The notes under the pieces are model-generated. The model had not been told where the DNA came from and did no database searches. It saw nothing but the letters and a program-made list of their open reading frames with translations. Positions 60,524 to 64,000 of a stretch of DNA of 64,000 bases are shown piece after piece (within the stretch, counting starts at the first letter, position 1; every line of letters begins with the position of its first letter). The DNA is taken from positions 62,001 to 126,000 of the forward strand of contig JACKQC010000005.1 of assembly GCA_024233085.1 (NCBI GenBank), written 5' to 3'. Source of the stretch: Akkermansiaceae bacterium (GTDB lineage Bacteria > Verrucomicrobiota > Verrucomicrobiia > Verrucomicrobiales > DEV007). Made by a program: the position numbers and the translations under genes.

Positions 60524-62170
60524 TCACCGGCTGTCTCGATAACGCTGGGCGATGGGGAAGCGGCGGCCCATGCCGAAGGCCTTGGAGGTGACGCGCAGCC
60601 CGGGGGCGGCCTGTTGGCGCTTCCACTCGTTGAGATCGACCGCCCGGGCGACCCAGTTGACCGTGTCGGCCTCGAAGCCCGCGGCGACGATGTCCGGGAC
60701 GCTTTCGTGCCGCTCCACGTAGCGTTCGAGAATGGCGTCCAGGATTTCGTAGGGCGGCAGGCTATCCTCGTCCTTTTGGTCCGGGCGCAATTCGGCGCTG
60801 GGAGGCTTGTCGATCGTGTTCCATGGAATGATCTCGCGATCGCGATTCAGCCAGCGGGAGACTTCGTAAACGCGGACCTTGGGCAGGTCGCTGATCACGG
60901 CGAGGCCGCCGCACATGTCGCCGTAGATGGTGCAGTAACCGACCGCCAGCTCGCTCTTGTTGCCGGTGGTCAGGAGCAGATGTCCGAGTTTGTTGGCCAC
61001 GGCCATCAGCAGCAGGCCGCGGATGCGGGATTGCATGTTTTCCTCGGTGACGTCCTCCGGACGCCCCTCGAAAACGGGGCGGGTTGTGGTCTTGACCGAC
61101 TCGAAAATCTCCTGGATGGGGACCTGGCGGCAGTGGATGCCGAGGTTCTTCGCCAGAGCGAGCGAATCGGCCACGCTGCCCTCACTCGAATATTGGGTCG
61201 GCATGGTGACGCCGAGAACGTTCACCGGACCGAGCGCGTGGGCGGCGATCGCGGCGGTCAGGGCGGAGTCGATGCCGCCGCTGAGACCGATGACGGCGGA
61301 TCGAAAGCCGCATTTGCCCAGATAATCCCGCACGCCCAGCGCCAGGGCCTCGAAAATCTCCTCCGCCTCGCAGCTTTCCCACGCGTCGCGGGCTCCGGAA
61401 TCGCCGGCTTTGGAGAGGTCGACGACCCGCGTTTCTTCCCGGAAACCCGCCAGTCGCGCGAGCACCGAACCGTCGGCGGCGGTGACGACCGAGTGGCCGT
61501 CGAAGACGAGCTGGTCGTTGCCGCCCACGGCATTGCAGTACACCACCGGGCACTTGGTCGAACGCGAGACGCCGGCCAGCATCGCGACGCGCTGCCCGGG
61601 TTTTCCGGCGTGAAACGGCGAGGCGCTGAGGTTGACGATCAGGTCCGCCCCGCCTTCCGCGAGCGCGGCGGGGGGATTTTTGACATACAACTTCGCGGGC
61701 AGGTAATCCTCCGTCCAGATGTCCTCGCAAATGGTCACGCCGACGCGGCGACCGGCGGCTTCGAAGATTCCCACCTCGTCGGCGGGTTGAAAATAGCGCG
61801 CCTCGTCGAAGACGTCATAGGTCGGCAGGAGGCATTTCCCGAAGCGCCGGACGACGGCGCCGTTTTGCAGCAATGCCGCCGCGTTGCGGTGGCGCGGGCC
61901 GGTTTCGGACGGCGAAAAGTCGACGTAACCGGTCAGCAGGGGAACGTCACCGGCGTCGGCGGCGATTCGCTCCAGAGTCTCGAGGCAGCGCGGCACGAAA
62001 CGCGAACGGTAGATGAGATCGCGGGGCGGATAGCCGCAGATGGCCAGCTCCGGCGTCAGAACCAGGTCGGCGCCCGCGTCCACACATTCTCGGTAGGAGC
62101 GCAGGATTTTCTCCGCGTTTCCGGCGAAATCGCCAATGGTGGGATTGATCTGGCAGAGGCCGATTTTCAT
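60524..62170 (-). CDS. nadE: Glutamine-dependent NAD+ synthetase
   Basis: A 548-residue bifunctional enzyme. The N-terminal nitrilase-fold glutaminase (1-260) has its Glu-Lys-Cys triad: LTPELAICGYP (E41), RFGKCLLP (K112) and VTICEDIW (C148). The C-terminal synthetase has the ATP P-loop GLSGGIDSALTAAIA (SGGIDS 297-302) and later TGNKSELAVGYCTIYGDMCG, which is conserved in NadE. It aminates deamido-NAD+ using glutamine. The start MKIGLCQINPTIGD fits the family. The protein runs on the minus strand and stands 67 bp from the start of the propeller-esterase gene; no other NAD genes are near. Confidence 0.96.
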   Translation of the reverse strand: MKIGLCQINPTIGDFAGNAEKILRSYRECVDAGADLVLTPELAICGYPPRDLIYRSRFVPRCLETLERIAADAGDVPLLTGYVDFSPSETGPRHRNAAALLQNGAVVRRFGKCLLPTYDVFDEARYFQPADEVGIFEAAGRRVGVTICEDIWTEDYLPAKLYVKNPPAALAEGGADLIVNLSASPFHAGKPGQRVAMLAGVSRSTKCPVVYCNAVGGNDQLVFDGHSVVTAADGSVLARLAGFREETRVVDLSKAGDSGARDAWESCEAEEIFEALALGVRDYLGKCGFRSAVIGLSGGIDSALTAAIAAHALGPVNVLGVTMPTQYSSEGSVADSLALAKNLGIHCRQVPIQEIFESVKTTTRPVFEGRPEDVTEENMQSRIRGLLLMAVANKLGHLLLTTGNKSELAVGYCTIYGDMCGGLAVISDLPKVRVYEVSRWLNRDREIIPWNTIDKPPSAELRPDQKDEDSLPPYEILDAILERYVERHESVPDIVAAGFEADTVNWVARAVDLNEWKRQQAAPGLRVTSKAFGMGRRFPIAQRYRDSR

Positions 62171-62184
62171 GAGGCGGGAGAAGG

Positions 62185-62286
62185 AACCATGGATTGCGCG
62201 GATTTCACGGATTCAGTCGGCATTGGCCTCGGCGCTTCGAACTCAAAGGTCCCCTCCGAGTCATCCGTGAAAATCCGCGGCGGTTC
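62185..62286. repeat. CACGGATT-type inverted repeat, copy 2
   Basis: The left arm (62185-62215) contains GGATTGCGCGGATTTCACGG; the right arm (62259-62286) has ATCCGTGAAAATCCGCGG, its near-perfect reverse complement apart from one extra A. About 43 bp lie between. The arm is built of three versions of a 9-10 base word (GCGCGGATT, TCACGGATT and so on). The element fills the gap between nadE and rsmB, and the rsmB stop codon region (62285-62287) overlaps its edge. Confidence 0.7.
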
Positions 62287-63541
62287 ACCCCTTCATTTTC
62301 AACCGCGCGGCAAAGGCGCCGTCGAAACCGTCGCGCCAGGGGAGGGATTCAACCGTTTCCTCGAGCGCGAACAGGCCTGGATGGCGTTCCATCAGCAGCT
62401 CGACCACGGCGAGGTTTTCGTCGGGTTCCAGCGAGCAGGTGCTGTAAACCAGGCGCCCGCCCGGCTTCAGCAGCGGCACACAGGCGTCGGCGATGGTCAG
62501 TTGCCGCCGTTGCAGGTGGGAAAACTCGTCCGACCGCAGGCGCCAGCGCACATCGATCCGTCTCCGGATGACGCCCGTGTTGGAACAGGGAACGTCGACG
62601 AGGATGGCGTCGAATTTCGGGAGGCTCGCGAGAAAGTTTTTCTTCGGTCGCAGCCAGTCGACCACGATCGATTCGGTGTTTTCGACGCCGAGGCGCCGGA
62701 GGTTTTCGCGCAAGAGACCGAGCCTGTCGGGCGAGCTGTCGGCCGCGACGATGCGGCCGCCGTTTTTCATCCGGTCCGCCATCAGGGCCGTCTTGCCGCC
62801 GGGGGCGGCGCAGGCGTCGAGCACGCGCTCGCCGCGCTTGGGATGGAGCAGATTGCAGGCCAGAACCGTGCTCGGATCCTGGATGTAAACGAGTCCCTCG
62901 TCGATCCAGGCGGCGGGAGGCGCGCCCTCGGCGAGGCGGAAAAATCCGGCCTTGCCCGGCACGCGGGCCGCCTCGGAGGCGGTCTGGAGCGCTTCTTCCG
63001 CGCCTTCCCGGAGCCGGTTGGTTCGGGCGAAAACGGCCGGCGGCTCGTTGTTCCAACGGCACAGTTTTTCGGTCGCTTCGGGGCCGAACTGGCGTTCCCA
63101 GCGCTCGATCAGGAAATCCGGGTGCGAAAACCTCACGGCGGGCGGCCAGGTGTCGGCGAGCGCCGCGAGTTCCTCCCGCCGCCGCTGGGCGTTGCGCAGG
63201 ATGCCGTTGACCACACCTCGCAGCCCGCGGGCGAGGGCCACCGTCTCGTTCACGGCGGCGTGTTCGGCGATGCCGGTGTGGAAAAGCTGGAACAGCCCGA
63301 GCCGCAGCACGCAGCGCAGTTCGGGGTTCAGGTGGCCGCGCCGCAGGTCGTCGATCAGGGCGTCGAGTCGGGTGAGATGCCGCAGCACCCCGTAGAAAAG
63401 ACTCTGCGCCAGAGCGTGCTCGGGGCCCTGGAGACGGTTTTTCCGCGACAGATCGGCCAGGATCTCGTCGGCGTGGCGGGAGCCGTTTTCCCACGAGCGG
63501 AGCGCGGAGAGGGCAGTCTGGCGGGCGTTTGGTCTGGACAT
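62285..63541 (-). CDS. rsmB: 16S rRNA (cytosine-967-C5) methyltransferase RsmB
   Basis: A 418-residue protein. The N-terminal NusB-like helical domain (1-140; ALAQSLFYGVLRHLTRLDAL and VNETVALARGLRGVVNGILR) binds RNA. The SAM fold follows with LDACAAPGGKTALMAD (motif I), VDVPCSNTGVIRR with Cys319 and VYSTCSLEPDEN with the catalytic Cys369. RsmB methylates C967 of 16S rRNA in E. coli. The two catalytic cysteines are both kept. The ATG at 63541 begins MSRPNARQTALSAL, as in family members. The stop lies within the edge of the adjacent repeat. Confidence 0.94.
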   Translation of the reverse strand: MSRPNARQTALSALRSWENGSRHADEILADLSRKNRLQGPEHALAQSLFYGVLRHLTRLDALIDDLRRGHLNPELRCVLRLGLFQLFHTGIAEHAAVNETVALARGLRGVVNGILRNAQRRREELAALADTWPPAVRFSHPDFLIERWERQFGPEATEKLCRWNNEPPAVFARTNRLREGAEEALQTASEAARVPGKAGFFRLAEGAPPAAWIDEGLVYIQDPSTVLACNLLHPKRGERVLDACAAPGGKTALMADRMKNGGRIVAADSSPDRLGLLRENLRRLGVENTESIVVDWLRPKKNFLASLPKFDAILVDVPCSNTGVIRRRIDVRWRLRSDEFSHLQRRQLTIADACVPLLKPGGRLVYSTCSLEPDENLAVVELLMERHPGLFALEETVESLPWRDGFDGAFAARLKMKG

Positions 63542-63581
63542 CGAGCGGTCTGGCGAAGACGGGGAGGCGCACCTCAGTCCA

Positions 63582-63806
63582 TCAGGAGGCGGCCGTCTTT
63601 TCGGAAGCGGAGGATGCGATGCCCGTCATCGTGAGAAGCGGAAGCACGAAAAAGCGTTCCTCGTCGTCGTAAACCGTCGCGTAGGTGCCTTTGGGGGACA
63701 GTGAAAGGTAGTCACGATGCGGGACGGAGTATTCCTTGCCGTCCGCCATCCGAAGTGTGAACGGAACACCGCTGTCGATCACCGCCTGAACCTGATTTCT
63801 GTCCAT
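63582..63806 (-). CDS. Small conserved hypothetical protein
   Basis: A 74-residue protein. The block PFTLRMADGKEYSVPHRDYL followed by SLSPKGTYATVYDDEE and VLPLLTMTGI is very regular and looks like a single small beta-barrel or Hfq-like fold; I recall similar small proteins in Verrucomicrobia, but I cannot name the family. There is no signal peptide. The ATG at 63806 (MDRNQVQAVIDSG) fits better than the ATG at 63839. It lies between rsmB and an AACAGGGTT repeat element. Confidence 0.75.
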   Translation of the reverse strand: MDRNQVQAVIDSGVPFTLRMADGKEYSVPHRDYLSLSPKGTYATVYDDEERFFVLPLLTMTGIASSASEKTAAS

Positions 63807-63850
63807 TTCCCAAAGTAGATCGCGCCGAGGGGGTTTCAAGCCCGTTTCCC

Positions 63851-63893
63851 GACTTGATAGGGTTAGGTCGAGGAGTCAACCCTGTTTGGTGCG
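63851..63893. repeat. AACAGGGTT element, copy 7
   Basis: Left half GACTTGATAGGGTTAGGTC, right half GTCAACCCTGTTTGGTGC. It is more diverged than copies 3 and 4 but keeps the spacing. It separates the small conserved gene from the truncated gene at the right edge. Confidence 0.7.
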
Positions 63894-63904
63894 TCCCGCC
63901 CGCC

Positions 63905-64000
63905 TCACTCCGGCGCCTTTCCCTTTTCCTTTCCCTTGCCTTGCTCGCGGGCTTTGGCCTTCATTTTTTCCTCGAATTCCTTGGCGAGCTTTTCGTCGAC
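63905..64000 (-). CDS. Partial CDS, C-terminus only
   Basis: The last 31 residues of a leftward gene that begins outside the window: VDEKLAKEFEEKMKAKAREQ followed by GKGKEKGKAPE and TGA. It is a charged, lysine-rich helical tail with no recognisable domain. The coding frame is clean, with no stop before the edge. The product cannot be named from this fragment. Confidence 0.6.
   Translation of the reverse strand, partial: VDEKLAKEFEEKMKAKAREQGKGKEKGKAPE

Noticed and set aside
60311..63634. 1107-residue open frame on the plus strand across nadE and rsmB
   Set aside because: It runs antisense through two certain enzymes and through the inverted repeat between them, with no domain or start signal.
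7061..63893. AACAGGGTT repeats as a CRISPR or integron-type array
   Set aside because: The copies are dispersed kilobases apart, with no regular spacers, no cas or integrase genes and no repeated cassette structure.

Overview
The window is GC-rich (roughly 60-65 %), densely coded DNA from a bacterium that is most probably a member of the Verrucomicrobiota (PVC superphylum). This rests on gene content, not on a marker search: a paired DUF1501 / DUF1549-DUF1553 module, an ExbB-ExbD-ExbD cluster ending in a squalene-cyclase-fold protein and a TPR protein, a 'Reg_prop' propeller hybrid histidine kinase, pilin-like proteins with long arginine-rich leaders, Rho with a long disordered N-terminus, a small MGKQYNKVIKRKRR protein, and weak or absent Shine-Dalgarno sites. 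I saw no rRNA, tRNA, CRISPR array or intact insertion sequence.

Layout. 1-5.4 kb: a small protein with an HNH nuclease, a glycosyltransferase, a phytoene-dehydrogenase-like oxidoreductase, a YfcE-type phosphodiesterase and purT. 5.6-13.5 kb: a secreted PQQ-type propeller protein, then an operon exbB, exbD, exbD, a TonB-like membrane anchor fused to an alpha/alpha-toroid domain, and a large TPR protein. 13.5-21.8 kb: secreted hydrolases (an M14 peptidase fused to an alpha/beta-hydrolase, and a glycosidase-type propeller), facing the DUF1501/DUF1549 pair and an OmpA-like protein. 21.9-27.3 kb: an FMN glutamate-synthase-like protein and a duplicated locus with two pilin-like and two OmpA-like genes. 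27.3-37.4 kb: a 1487-residue hybrid kinase, a hemolysin III family protein and the cellulose synthase pair bcsA-bcsB.

37.5-48.2 kb is mostly housekeeping: prmC, murA, rho, a histone-H1-like small protein, a NYN nuclease, a polyprenyl diphosphate synthase, araD, an RlmI-like methyltransferase and a lysine 2,3-aminomutase family enzyme. 48.3-58.1 kb is mixed: a winged-helix regulator, a pseudopilin-like relic, a flavin monooxygenase, a YceI-like protein, a Nudix hydrolase, a NagB-like isomerase, an AsmA-like protein, an atypical Nramp transporter and a PemK/MazF-type toxin-antitoxin pair. 58.2-64 kb: a secreted propeller-esterase fusion, nadE, rsmB and small genes.

Two candidate systems stand out. 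The first is the ExbBD complex whose putative TonB-like partner carries a cyclase-fold toroid instead of a TonB C-terminal domain. The second is the mirrored pilin/OmpA locus, where both OmpA-like proteins lack the aspartate that normally helps bind peptidoglycan. The window also carries at least four families of short dispersed inverted repeats at gene borders. The most frequent, built on an AACAGGGTT core, occurs at seven loci and in places supplies stop codons or terminal residues of genes.
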